Positions 33,181 through 43,969 of a stretch of 64,000 nt of DNA are shown piece after piece. The DNA lies in the NCBI GenBank assembly GCA_963575745.1, contig CAUYUJ010019337.1:692287-756286 (forward strand). The letters run 5' to 3'. The position numbers and the translations under genes are program-made. Numbering within the stretch: the first letter of the stretch is position 1; each line of letters starts with the position of its first letter. The DNA is from Prorocentrum cordatum (lineage: Eukaryota; Sar; Dinophyceae; Prorocentrales; Prorocentraceae). Below the pieces are notes generated by a model. The model saw nothing but the letters and a program-made list of their open reading frames with translations. It had not been told where the DNA came from and searched no databases.

Positions 33181-34145
33181 CCTGGTCTGCGATGTCTGCG
33201 CTGGCCGATTCGAGCTCCCTGGAGAGCAGGCCAGGACACAGAGAACCTAAACAGCGAAGCTGCAAAGATTAAAGCAGAGATGCATTAAAACAGCGAGGCT
33301 GTACAGATATGCACAAGACTGCAAGTACACCAGAAAACAACTAACAAAATAATGAGAGAAGCAATGCAGACCATAGATATGGAAGCAAGGCTAGAAGCAG
33401 TGAGAGACCATACAGTAACCACTGGCTTATACAGCGATTACCGTCTCAACACCACTGAGAAAAACACGAAACAAAGAGAACTAAAATAGCGAGTGCGCTT
33501 CAAAGCAATGCGAGACCATGCAGTAACCTCATATAGCGATTACCGTCTCAGCACCACTGAAAGACAATGCACGTGAAACACAACGTCGAAATGTGGACTA
33601 GATAACGAATTAAGCGGGCAACATACAGAGTGAGCCAAGACACCCACCACTACTTAGAGCGAATGCGGGCTCTTATCCGAACAAAGTGAAGATCAGGCGA
33701 AGCTCTTATTCAACACACGTGCATGCACGACAACACACACAGGCATGAAGAAAGGCAACGCAATGACAAATCACAATAGTTCGAGCTCGAAGTATGTGGA
33801 AATCAAGTGCAATGAAACCTGAACTTCACCCGAGGCGAAGTATGAAATCGGATGCCCAAAGACCTCAATATCAAGATACTCCAATGTCACAAAACTGTCA
33901 AAGTACCTCAATGTCAAAGAAACCACACGTGTGAAACGAAAGAAACGATTCCAACCACCCCTCGCAGGTTCCCACTGCGTTGTGAATAAGAGTGCTCAGA
34001 CTGCGACCAAAGTCAAAATTGGATACGTGCTGAGAGCAACTCGTACAAGATAACAAATGCGGCAAGTACAATCACAAGCGGCCTGGAAGTGCAAGCAGAC
34101 AATGCAATAAGTACAAAACAAACGGCCTGGAAGTACAGGATAAAA
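33181..34145 (-). repeat. Retroelement 3' tail, second copy
   Basis: From AACCTGGTCTGCGATGTCTGCG onward this closely repeats 21944-22800: GAGCTCCCTGGAGAGCAG hairpin, CAGCGAAGCTGC and CAGCGAGGCTGT mini-hairpins, and paired GTAACCACTGGCTTATACAG and GATTACCGTCTCAACACCAC motifs. Near 34060-34140 it carries repeated GCGGCCTGGAAGT motifs. No ORF of note. Confidence 0.6.
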
Positions 34146-35110
34146 AATGCAGCAAGTACGATCAAAGCAAGCGGCCTATGCACCTGCTCCAATGGGAGCT
34201 GTCTCACTTGACACAACAGAGAACCTGGTGCCTATCGTCTGTAGGCCCACGGAGAGGAGGTCGTCACAGCCGACGAAGTACCCGAAGATATGGGACGGCC
34301 CAGTGGCGTACTTTACGTGTGTGCGCACAGACACCTGTCCGCACAATGCGGCTCGAGGAGGCCACCGACGGGCCAGGTCGCCGCTGAGCTCCCCGAGGAG
34401 GGACAGCAGCAACCTGGTCTGTTGCGGTCTTTTGCGAAGGCCGGTTCGAGCTCCCACGGGAGCAGGCCTAGACACAAAGAATCTAAACAGCGAAGCTGTA
34501 CAGGAAGACAGCGAAACTGCAAAGATTAAAGCAGAAGTGCATAAAACAGCGAAGCTGTACAGATATGCACAAGACTGCAAATACACGAGAATGCAACGAA
34601 AACTAGGAAGATGCAGAGCTGTGCAAACAGCAATGCAAGAAGCAGTGAGAGACCATAAAGTAACCACTGGTTTATACAGCGATTACCGTCTCAACACCAC
34701 TGAGAATGCACAAGAGATTAAAAGTCAGAATGCATATAAGAAATGCGAATTGAATTATGCACACACAGACAAACTGAATTACAGGCATACACACAACAGG
34801 AAAACGGGCGGCATACCAGAGTCAGGCAAGACACCCACCACTCTTGGAGCGAGAGTGGGCAAATGCAAAACTCTTATTCCGAACAAAGTGAAGAACACGC
34901 GGAGCTCTTATATCAGAGCTCTTATACCAACATGCGCGCATGCCCGACACACACACAGCATGGCAAGAGTCAACGCAAACACAAAGTCCGAAGTATGTCG
35001 TAACAACCCGCGGTAAGACAAGAGCACAAGCAGACAATACAACAAGTACAAAGCAAGCGGCCTGGAAGTACAAGGTAACAAATGCAGCGAGCACAATCAA
35101 AGCAAGAGTT
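34146..35110 (-). repeat. Leader fragment joined to another retroelement tail
   Basis: Bases 34146-34413 carry leader-like sequence (minus strand: GTTGCTGCTGTCCCTCCTCG, the CTCGAG leader, and TCGTCGGCTGTGACGACC, which resembles the LINE D leader). At AACCTGGT (34411-34418) a tail follows with the GAGCTCCCACGGGAGC hairpin and CAGCGAAGCTGT repeats to about 34710, then weakly repetitive sequence to 35110. It looks like a 5' end followed by the 3' tail of the next element in the chain. Confidence 0.5.
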
Positions 35111-35749
35111 GAGCTCAGGAAACGAATACCATCAAATTCACAAATGTGTTTTGATAGTCAAGTGCGCCCTAAGAGCTCATATTAACACGCAGAGGCCCTC
35201 ATAGTCGTTTACAGGTGCGAAAAAACTGCTTTCTCACAATAAATGGTCAAATATCTTTCAAATATTCGCAAAACCACCCAAAAGTTGCCACTTTGTCCTT
35301 TCTGGTCGGCTCGACCAACTAGCTCCACCCCGCGCGGAATTCCTCTAGCTCATCGATGCCGAAGAGCTCTACGAGGCACTGGGAACCGGCGGTAAACCGT
35401 CAACCTGGTTACCGCCGGCAACCTCGTAGAGCTCTTTTCTGGCACGGCGATCGTCGGAACACATGAAGAAAGCTTCTGGAGCGAAAAAGAAAAAACTCTA
35501 AAAATCAGGTTTTTCTGTTTTTATCCAACGTCGGTTGCTCCAAGTGTTTTGTTAGTAATACAGCACCTACGGACCTGAGAATTTGACTGGCAAACGCGGA
35601 ATAACCCACTACAGGTGCGAAACATCTGGTTTCTCAAAATAAATGGTCAAATATCTTTCAAATATTTGCAAAACCATCCAAAAGTTGCCACTTTGTCCTT
35701 TCTGGTCGGGTCGACCAACTGGGCGCCGGCGGTAAACCGTCAACCTTTC
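35111..35749. repeat. Two HT module bodies
   Basis: Body sequence 35130-35325 ends with the 60-bp tail AACTAGCTCCACCCCGCG to GAAGAGCTCTACGAGGC and ACT (to 35379). A new head (ACTGGGAACCGGCGGTAAACC, 35377-35397) and body run to the next head at 35720-35740. No gene. Confidence 0.6.
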
Positions 35750-37585
35750 TTTTTTGCGGACTTTGCGGTCGACTGCGCAGGCTTTCCAGCCTAGTCGGAG
35801 CAAGGAGCGGGCGCATCGGGAGTAGGCGGAAGCCTCACCGACCCAAACGATCAGAGGCGAAAGCCAACTCTTATTAGGAGGATGAGAGGTCAAGCACACA
35901 CACACGACAAACAAAGGCATGGCGTGAGTGAGCACAATCAAAATCACATCATTTCCTGTCCGAACTACGCTTGTACAACCCGCGGCAAGATTATAATCGC
36001 ATGCTCAACGGCCGAGATCTCGGCATCAGTCACTGTTGAAGTTGGATCAATCGAGAATGCCGCACTATACACCTCCGTCCATATAATCTCATGGCTGAGT
36101 GGCTGCCTTGAGAGCCTCGATATCCGTCCAACATCTATCCAGCACCCGACTCCCACGCCGTCGCAAGAGACGCCACCATCGAATCCAGCTCTGATGGCAC
36201 AAACGCGAAACACCTGTTGTAACTGAGGGGCGTAAAGCCCTATCCTATCTCGAATCACTGGTGGCCCGACACGGGCCGTATGAGTGAGTGCATCTGCACG
36301 CGTGTTCCATTCCCTATATGTGTGGTCGACAATTTCCCTCCCATGACAGGCAGGCCTAATTCCAAACCTCTGACACATGTTGTCAAGTTGGTTATCATTC
36401 TGTTGATCCTATCCTGATATGTACGATTAAGCACCCTCCAGACACCCTGAAGCCAAGACACCACCAGAAGACTGTCCCCAGAAATGTACACAGGGATCCC
36501 AAATGAGTCGGGGTCGTACTCAACCTCCTTCATATTTTGTAACGCAATACGTTTGGCCAGTTTGTCGTTGAAAGCCGCGGTGCCCTCTTGGGCCCCATAA
36601 GTGTGTAGGTCGTTTTGTGTGATAGTATGTACCTCCTGCAGGGCCCCACCTATTGTACCGTACCCTTTTCTTTTCTGAAAATAACTCAGCATCGTCCGTG
36701 GACACATGTGTTCGCAGAACTGAACATACGCAGCATCTGTCGGCACAAAGGACTCCCACCATTTGAGTCCGTAGAATTCACAGAAAGAAAATAGCCAGCA
36801 TCTCTGGCCAATAGCTCGACCTGAGCTAACATGTCTCCTTTTTAGCTGCGAAGCCTCCTGGAAGTGAAACATACCCCGCAGGCACTCCGACGCATCCGTC
36901 CTGAGCCTGCCCCACAGTGGACCGTATGCAACCGTAGTCATGTGGTGATCTCTCCACGTACGTTGCGTCGAAGAGATTTCCTCATGAGAAGCAGTACACA
37001 ATATAGAAATGAAATCTGCAGCATCCATAGCGGAGTTCCACACCATACGGAGAAATCGCTGAATCAAACTCGCAAATCCATAAGATCGAAATTGCTCTCT
37101 GGCCTCGTGGCACCGTCGTCGGTTCCAGTCCGCCATAGTCTCCTCCCCCCTCCTCGGCCATCGAAACATACGGCACAAACACCATCCCTCGAAGGCATTG
37201 AGCATGTGTAGCGAGGAAGTATCAGCAGTACATGTCTCTAGACAATACAACGCCATACCCTGCACCTTGTCTTGATAACGACAAAACTTATCACGAACAG
37301 CTACCGCTCTGTTACGAAAGAAATCCAACTGTCCAATGAAACAAGCACGAGCCTCCTTGATGCGATATTCCACATCAGGATGAGCGGGCACTAGGTAGGT
37401 GGAGAAAATCTCATGACCCAATACTTTCATTCTGCAAACACGTCGAAGTCTAAAGTCCTGATATCTCGAGCACGCAGGTATACACAAATCCTCGCCGGCA
37501 AGTATATGTCCGTCACCGTCCACTCTCGCATTTTCCCCACATGTCATATACAACAGGCTGCTATCCTTCCATCCGGGGGACTCGT
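35750..37585 (-). mobile_element. 5'-truncated LINE fragment, divergent lineage
   Basis: The fragment lies inside an HT hairpin: AACCTTTC on the left (35739-35746) and CCGGGGGACTCGTAG on the right. On the minus strand it starts abruptly at 37585 within RT-thumb sequence and ends with a GGCTGGAAAGCC hairpin, GACCGCAAAGTCCGCAAAAAAG and the target. Elsewhere (63826-63850) the same hairpin is uninterrupted. It is the most divergent LINE in the window. Confidence 0.75.
35965..37585 (-). pseudogene. LINE RT thumb and permuted RNase H, frameshifted
   Basis: The frame from 37585 covers the region after the RT catalytic core (MKVLGHEIFSTYL, FFRNRAVAVRDKFCRYQDKV, then YCLETCTADTSSLHMLNAFE). It continues to the RNase H segment YISGDSLLVVSWLQGVW. 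A frameshift near 36370 moves to a frame with TYREWNTRADALTH, then AGFDGGVSCDGVGVGCWIDV and VTDAEISAVEHAII, ending at 35965. Thus the same permuted order (GDS, then REW-N-AD, then FDGG, then AE) occurs in a lineage clearly diverged from A, B and D. Upstream domains are missing because of 5' truncation. Confidence 0.8.
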
Positions 37586-38570
37586 AGAGCTTCCTGACCA
37601 TATATAATGTCGAAAAAAATTGCAGAGAACGAATAGTTTTTCAGCCCGAGCGATTTCAGACCTCTCGATGCAACAGTCGACCGCCCCTGATGCTTCTGGA
37701 TCGTTTTCTGCGCGCACGAGCTCTGTAGCTCTCCTACAGCCCGAGTTACGTGCGAAAATCGACAGCATCTCTCAAGATTACTCGAACAATATGAATTGTC
37801 TCGCGAACCCAGCTCGAGTATCAGACCGAGTTTCTGAATGCGACTGGCGGAAACGCCTGATGTCTGAAAATCGATTCCTCTGATCACCAGCCCTGTAGCA
37901 CCCTACAGCCTGAAATAAATGCAAAAAACCGGCAGCACCTCTCAAGACGACTCGAATAATACGAATAGTTCGCGGACCTAGCTCGGGCAGGAGACCGAGT
38001 TCAGAGCTATGGATTCAACCAACACGTACGCCTAACGTCTCAAAATCGATTCCTCTCAAGATGACTCAAAGAATACGAATAGTTTTGCGAACCTAGCTTC
38101 AGCAGCAGACCAGAGCTCTCGATTCAACGAACAAGCGCGTCTGATGTCTGTAAATCGATCCCTGTGATTATCAGCCCTGTAGCCCCAATATGTGTTCTGT
38201 AGCTGCCCTACAGCTCGAGTTAGGTACAAATTACCGACAGCACATCTGAAGATGACTCGGACAATACGAATAGTTGCGCAGATCTAGCTCGGGGCAGCAG
38301 ACCGAGTTCAGGCCTCTGGATGCGAGAGGCGAAAGCGCCTGATGATTATGAATCGGTTTCTGTGAGTACGAGCTCTGTAGCTGCCCTACAGCCCGGGTAA
38401 AGTAGAAAATACCGGCAACGCGACAAGAGGAGTCAGAACAGCCGATCCCTTTGGCAGTAAAAGGTACCGATCGAGCTCAGATCAAGATGGCGAGCGAGAA
38501 TAAGATCGAATATCATGGGAAAAAATACCAGAGCTCTAACAAATCGTTGAATTTCGAGAACAAAACTGGC
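37586..38570. repeat. Satellite element, about 176-bp units
   Basis: After GGGGACTCGTAGAGCTTCCTGACC and the ATATATAATGTCG leader come about five units with GAATAGTTTTTCAGCCC, AGACCGAGTTC and CTGTAGCTGCCCTACAGC hairpins. The terminal unit GGCAGTAAAAGGTACC with GCGAGCGAGAATAAGATCGA follows. The block ends at AACAAAACTGGCGCCGG, where an HT module begins. Confidence 0.65.
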
Positions 38571-38862
38571 GCCGGTGAACCGTCAACCTGGTCACCGCCG
38601 CGAACCTCGCAGAGCTCCTTCCACGCGAGAGGGCTGAGAGTCGAAGGAGAGAGCTTCTGCAGGCACTTCTCGACAATTCAACATTCATTTTTTTCATCTC
38701 AAAATGAAGTTGGTTCCGCCAAGTGTCATGATAGTGAATATGCGCCTACAGAGCTCATATTAAGACGCAGGGCCATGATAGTCGTTTACAGGTGCGAAAA
38801 ATCTGCTTCCTAAAGTGAACGAATGTCTCTCAAACTGGCATCGGCAGTGAACCGTCAACCTA
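38571..38862. repeat. HT module
   Basis: Head ACTGGCGCCGGTGAACCGTC with the right half TCACCGCCGCGAACCTCGCAG, a body with AGCTCATATTAAGACGCAGG, then a second head (38837-38860) into whose loop E5 is inserted. Confidence 0.6.
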
Positions 38863-39488
38863 GTATTTTGCGGTATTTTGCGGACGGTCGATTCGAGCCT
38901 CCACGGAGGCAGACCGAACACACAAAGCAACTCAGAACAGAGCCTGAGAGCAAAACGCTGAGCGTACTAACAGCGAAGCTGTACAGCAATGCCCAAAAGC
39001 GTATATTACACTAAGAATCAACTCAAATAAAACAAATAATAAAAGCAATGCGAGACCATACAGTAACCGCATATAGCGATTACCGTCTCAGCACCACTAA
39101 CATAGAAGCAGTGAGAGACCACGCAGTAACCGCTGGTTTATACAGCGATTACCGTCTCAACACCACTGAGAAGAACACGAAACTAAGAGAACTGAGATAG
39201 CGAGTGTGCTTTGACACCATGCCTAAGTGAAACCTGGACATGTGAAACCATGTCTAAGTGAAACCTGGTGTCGACCAGATCAAAGGCCTACTTTGAGGCA
39301 CCACGTGACAAATCACGGAAAGTCACGTTCAAAGGTCAATGAGCACTCAAATCAAGGAAGCAACGAATGACCTAAGGGATCAGGCGAAGCTCTTATTCAA
39401 CACACGCGCATGCAGACAACACACACAGGCATGAAGAAAGGCAACGCAATGTAGAAAAAACATACGTGCAGGATCAATCACATGTGCA

Positions 39489-40973
39489 TCATCTGTGCCG
39501 TTCCCGATGCTTCTTGCCGCTCCGCGTCAATGCACTCCTGGAAGTAGAACTCTGAGGACCCCCTTGTTGCGAATCATCCTCCTCGGAACTTTCAATTCCC
39601 AATTGCAGCCTGTATGCATTAAGAGCCCCAGTCCTACGCTGAAACTCCTGTGTCGGAAGTCGGTGTAGCTCAAGCCAAAGAGCCCTCATATCGACACCGG
39701 CAAGGGCCCAGTCCCTGGCAGCTTGGCACTCAGAGCGTGTCTCACTCGGTCGATCTGCAGAACTCCCATTCATGGAACTCCCTACTGCATCAGCTGAACT
39801 CCCAACTGCAGAACTCCCAGCTGTTGGACCCCCAACTGCATCGTCAACTGCATCAGCGGAACTCCGAACTGTGGAACTTCCTACTGCACTCCCAAGTGTT
39901 GAACTCCCGACTGCACTGGAACTCCCGACTGCATCAACTGTACTCAAAACTGCGGTACTCTCCACCGCACTCCCGTTGGTCGCATGCAATTCTGAAGTGT
40001 GCAACTTTGTACTCTCGATAGTCTCCGTTCGTTTGAAACAATATCTCTTCATTCTGAGAGAAGCATCACCCCGATCAACGTGCACTCGATGACACTCCTC
40101 CTTCTCCCCCTCACCAACATGAACAAAATCCTCCTCAGCCACCTCCTCCTGCTCCATCTTAGCAACTGCTTCACTATGAACATTATCCTCCTCCTCGTCC
40201 TTGCAGCCAGGGTTCGATGCCACAGCATCAGCTGAACTCCAAACCGCGGTACTCCCAACTGCAGAACTCCCAGCTGTTGAACTCCCAACTGCATCCACAA
40301 CTGCATCAGCGGAACTCCGAACTGTGGAACTTCCTACTGCACTCCGAACAGTGGAACTCCCGACTGCACAGGAACTCCCAACTGCAGAAGCATCACCCTG
40401 ATCAGCGCGCACTCGATGACACTCCTCCTTCTCCTCCTCACCAACAAAGAGAACACAAAGATCAGTCTGAGTCCCACACTCAATGTGAACACAGGGATCT
40501 GTCTGAGCCCCACGATCGGAACACTGCGAACGCAAAGAGTTGCCAGCCAATTCAACAGCATCCATATCAGTCTGTGTTCCACAAGTGTCCTCAACCCACT
40601 CCTCTTCCTCAGAATCGTCCGAGCATAAATTCCGATAATATCTGGGCGCGAAAATGCCCGCGCGAACAAGGCACGACGGATCTGGCCCCCGAGCCGTGGA
40701 CCACAAACGATACCTGACACGTTTCGCCCGCAGGCGGCGCAACTTCGATTGAGAAACTTTGACACCATGCCCATACAGCTGGTCTCGCTCATGCATGCGA
40801 GACTCACCTCCGCACGAAGGGCGAACACGGCAATATAAATCACTAACACACACTTCGACCGTAGACAAACGAGCAGACAAACAAGCGAGAGACTCGGAAG
40901 TAAAAAACGCCGTATCTGTCCAATCTTAAGCAAGAAAATCCGCGCCTGACAATTCAGATGAAACAAACTCCAT
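39489..40973 (-). pseudogene. E5 repeat-rich protein, nearly intact
   Basis: From ATG 40973 the frame has one stop (TAA 40926-40928, codon 16), then 478 open codons to 39489. Order: VSDLYCRVRPS and KVSQSKLRRLRAKRVRYRLW (basic); DDSEEEEW (acidic); CGTQTDMD, GAQTDPCVHI and CGTQTDLCVLF; EKEECHRV-x2-D-x-GDAS, present twice; long AVGSS/TVRSS/ADAV repeats; LRMKRYCFKRT; more repeats; then CQAARDWALAG, LHRLPTQEF and LNAYRLQLGIESSEEDD, shared with E1; and a basic KKHRERHR end. No known family. The best-preserved member of the passenger-protein family here. Confidence 0.6.
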
Positions 40974-41278
40974 ATATAAAAACGTGGACTCGCTCTACAA
41001 GAAGGCAAATTACAAGCAATAACTAGATGGACAGTTGAGATAACCAAGGAAAATGCTGTTCCAACGATACTCCGACAATCTCAACAATTATGCACTCCGA
41101 CGACAATCAATACGAGGCCTTCGACAATCAATAAGAGCGTACGGTACTCAGGCAAAACAGACACTGAAGCACCGTGCACGGTAAAGAGAACCAAACGCCA
41201 GGCACGGCACGATGCCGCTCGAGGAGGCCTCCGACGGGCCAGGTCGCCGCTGAGATCCCGAGGAGGGGCAGCAGCAAC

Positions 41279-41299
41279 CTTGAGCCAAAATGGCTACGG
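41279..41299 (-). other. Full-length spliced leader sequence
   Basis: All 21 bases agree with the copy at 12942-12962. The SL is joined to GTTGCTGCTG, the same base at which the LINE D and E4 leaders begin after their target repeat. This marks the trans-splice acceptor position (AG before GTTG) of these transcripts. Confidence 0.9.
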
Positions 41300-43969
41300 A
41301 GAACCTCGTGGAGCTTCTTCCACGCGTCAAAGTGCTGGAGAGAGCTTCTCAAGGCATTTCTGGAAATTCAGTTTTCATGTTTTTCATGTCGACACAGAGT
41401 TAGTTGCGCCAAGTGTTTTGATAGTAAAAGAGCGCCCACAGAGCTCAGATTGAGACGCAGAAGCCTCTCAGTAGTCTGCAGGTGCAAACAATCTCTCAAA
41501 ATGCATTATCAAATATATGTCAAATGGAACCGGTGGTAAACCGTCAACCAGGTTACCGCCGGGGCCCTCGTAGAGCTCTTTTCCCGCATGGCGCTCCTCG
41601 GTACACATGAAGGAAGAGTCTGGAGCAAAACCAAAAAACTCGAAAAATCACGTTTTTATGTTTTTAACCAAAGACGGTTGCTCCAAGTGTGTTGATAGTA
41701 ATAATGTACCTACGGACCTGAGAATTTGACTGGCAGACGCGGCATAATCTACCACAGGTGCGAACAATCTGGTTTCTAAAATAAATTGTCAAATATCTTT
41801 CAAATCTTCGGAAAACCGACTCAAATGCCCCACATTGTCTCTTTTGGTCGGGTCGGCCAACTAGCTCCACCCCGCGCCGGAATTCCCCAGCTCATCGGTG
41901 CCGAAGAGCTCTACGAGGTATATTAGCAAAACTGGCGCCGCCGGTGAACTGTCAACCTGGTCAACGCCGGGAACCTCGTAGAGTTCCGTTCACGCGTCAG
42001 GGAGCTCAGAGTCGTGAGAAAGAGCTTCTGGAGGCATTTCTCTAAAAAATACATTAATTTTTTGCATGTCGAAATGAAGCTGGTTCATTCAAGTGTTTTG
42101 GTAGCAAAAGTGCGCCTAGAGAGCTCATATTAAGACACAGGGGCTCTAACCTTTCAGAGGTGAGAAAATCTGGTTTCTCAAAATAAATGCTCAAATATCT
42201 TTCAAATATTCGCAAAACCACCCAAAAGTTGTCACTTTGTCCTTTCTGGTCGGGTCGACCAATGGGATCCGGCGGTAAACCGTCAACCAGGTGACCGCCG
42301 GAGCCTCGTAGAGCTCTGTTCTCGCGCGGCGCTCGGAGCATGCGAAAAAATCTTTTTCAAGCGTGAAGGAAAGAACTCGAACAATGTGTTTTTTTTGTTT
42401 TCAGTTTGCATCTTCGCTTCGAGGACCCATCTCGAGTGCCAGACCGAGTTCAGACCGCTCGATGCGAGGAAAGAACGCGCCGGGTCACACTGGATCGGTT
42501 CATATGCGTAAGGGAATCCGACAGCACCTCTCAAGATCACTCGTATGATACAAACAATTTCGCGAATATATCTCGAGTAGCAGAACGAGTTCAGACCTCT
42601 CGATGGAACAGACAAACGCGCCTGATAATTCTCAATCGGCTTCTGCCAGAAGCAGCGCTGTAGTTCTCCTAAATCTCGAGAGAAGTACAGAAAACTGTCA
42701 ATGCGTGTCAAGATGCTCGAAACGGCCGGCAGTTCCCTCAAGTCTTTTGATAATAATATTGCAGCTATGGCCCTGAGAATTAACTGGCAGACGCGGCATA
42801 ACCCACTACAGGTGGGGAAAATACCGGTTCTGAAAACGAACTTTCAAATTTTGCAGAAAGATTGAAAAACCGACCCCAAGTTATCACATTGTCTCTTAAG
42901 GTCGGGTCGGCCAACTAGCTCCACCCTGCGCCCGAATTCCTCTAAGCTCATCTTGCCGAAGAGCTCCACGAGGTACTAGCTCCACCCCGCGCCAGAATTC
43001 CTCCAGCTCATCGATGCCGAAGAGCTCTACGAGGCACCGACCGAAAGTTCTCACTGGGCGCCGGCGGTAAACCGTCAACCTGGCTACCGCCGGGGACCTC
43101 GTAGAGCTCATTTCTTGCCCAGCTCCTCGGAACACGTGAAGCAAGCTTAAGCGAGAGCCAAAAAACTCTAAAAAATCGATCGCATACAAATAGTTTTGCG
43201 GACTTAGCTCGAGAAGCAGACTCTCTTCAGAGCTCTAGATGCTTCAGCCAAACGCCCTTGATGATTCTGTATCGGTTTCTGTGCGTACCACCTCTGTAGC
43301 TGTGCTACAGCTAGAGTTAAGTGCAGAATACCGACAGCGCCTCTAAAGAGAACTTGAGAAATACGAATAGCGTTGTGGACCTAGCTCGACTAGCAGAACG
43401 AGTTCAGGCCTCTCGATGCAACAGACGCAAGCGCCTGGTGATACTGAATCAGTTTATGTGCGCACCAGCTCTGTAGCTCCTCTAAATCTTGAGTTCAGTA
43501 CAGAAAACCGGCATTACTGGTGAAGATGACTGGAATAACACAAATAGTTTTACGGACCTAGCTCGAGTAGCAGACCGAGTTCAGGCCTCTGGATGCAACA
43601 GGCGAACGCGCCTGATCATTCTGAATCGGTTCCTGTAAGTATCAGCTCTGTAGCTCTCGAAATCTCGAGTTAAGTACAGAAAACCGTGCACGCGTGTCAA
43701 GATGACTCGGAACGCAGTTGGTTCCAGCAAGTCTTTTGATTATAATATTGCAGCTACGGACCTGAGAAATGTTCTGGCAGACGCGGCATAACCCACTACA
43801 CGTGAGAAAAATACCGGTTCTCAAAATGAACTGTCAAATATCTTTCAAATCAAAGCAAAACCGACCCAAGGTTATCACATTGTCTCTTTTGGTCGGGTCG
43901 GCCAACTAGCTCCACCCAGCGCCGGAATTCCTCTAGCTCATCGATGCCGAAGAGCTCTACGAGGTATTT
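41300..43969. repeat. Mosaic of HT modules and satellite units
   Basis: HT heads occur near 41528, 41934, 42267 and 43056. Sixty-bp HT tails (AACTAGCTCCACC to AGCTCTACGAGG) occur near 41861-41918, 42913-42974, 42977-43036 and 43904-43964. Between them lie HT bodies and satellite units (42410-42720, 43185-43720). The tail copies at 42913 and 42977 are directly adjacent, with ACT between them. No gene is supported; short minus-strand frames such as VELFGIDELEEF are translations of the HT tail. Confidence 0.6.

Larger units (their letters stand above)
38863..41299 (-). mobile_element. E5: SL-bearing repeat-protein retrocopy
   Basis: About 2.44 kb on the minus strand: a complete SL (41299-41279) joined to GTTGCTGCTGCCCCTCCTCG and the CTCGAG leader, then the ORF, then a 3' region with the paired GATTACCGTCTCAACACCAC motifs, a CCTCCACGGAGG hairpin and a two-copy tail of CCGCAAAATA. 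Left junction CGTCAACCTAGT, right junction GGAGAACCTCGTGGAGC; no clear target duplication. SL and leader junctions match an mRNA start, so this is a retroposed trans-spliced transcript. Confidence 0.8.

Noticed and set aside
34438-34465. tRNA-like GGTTCGAGCTCCC box
   Set aside because: It resembles a T-arm, but the self-complementary GAGCTCCC-GGGAGC hairpin explains it and no cloverleaf or A box can be formed around it.
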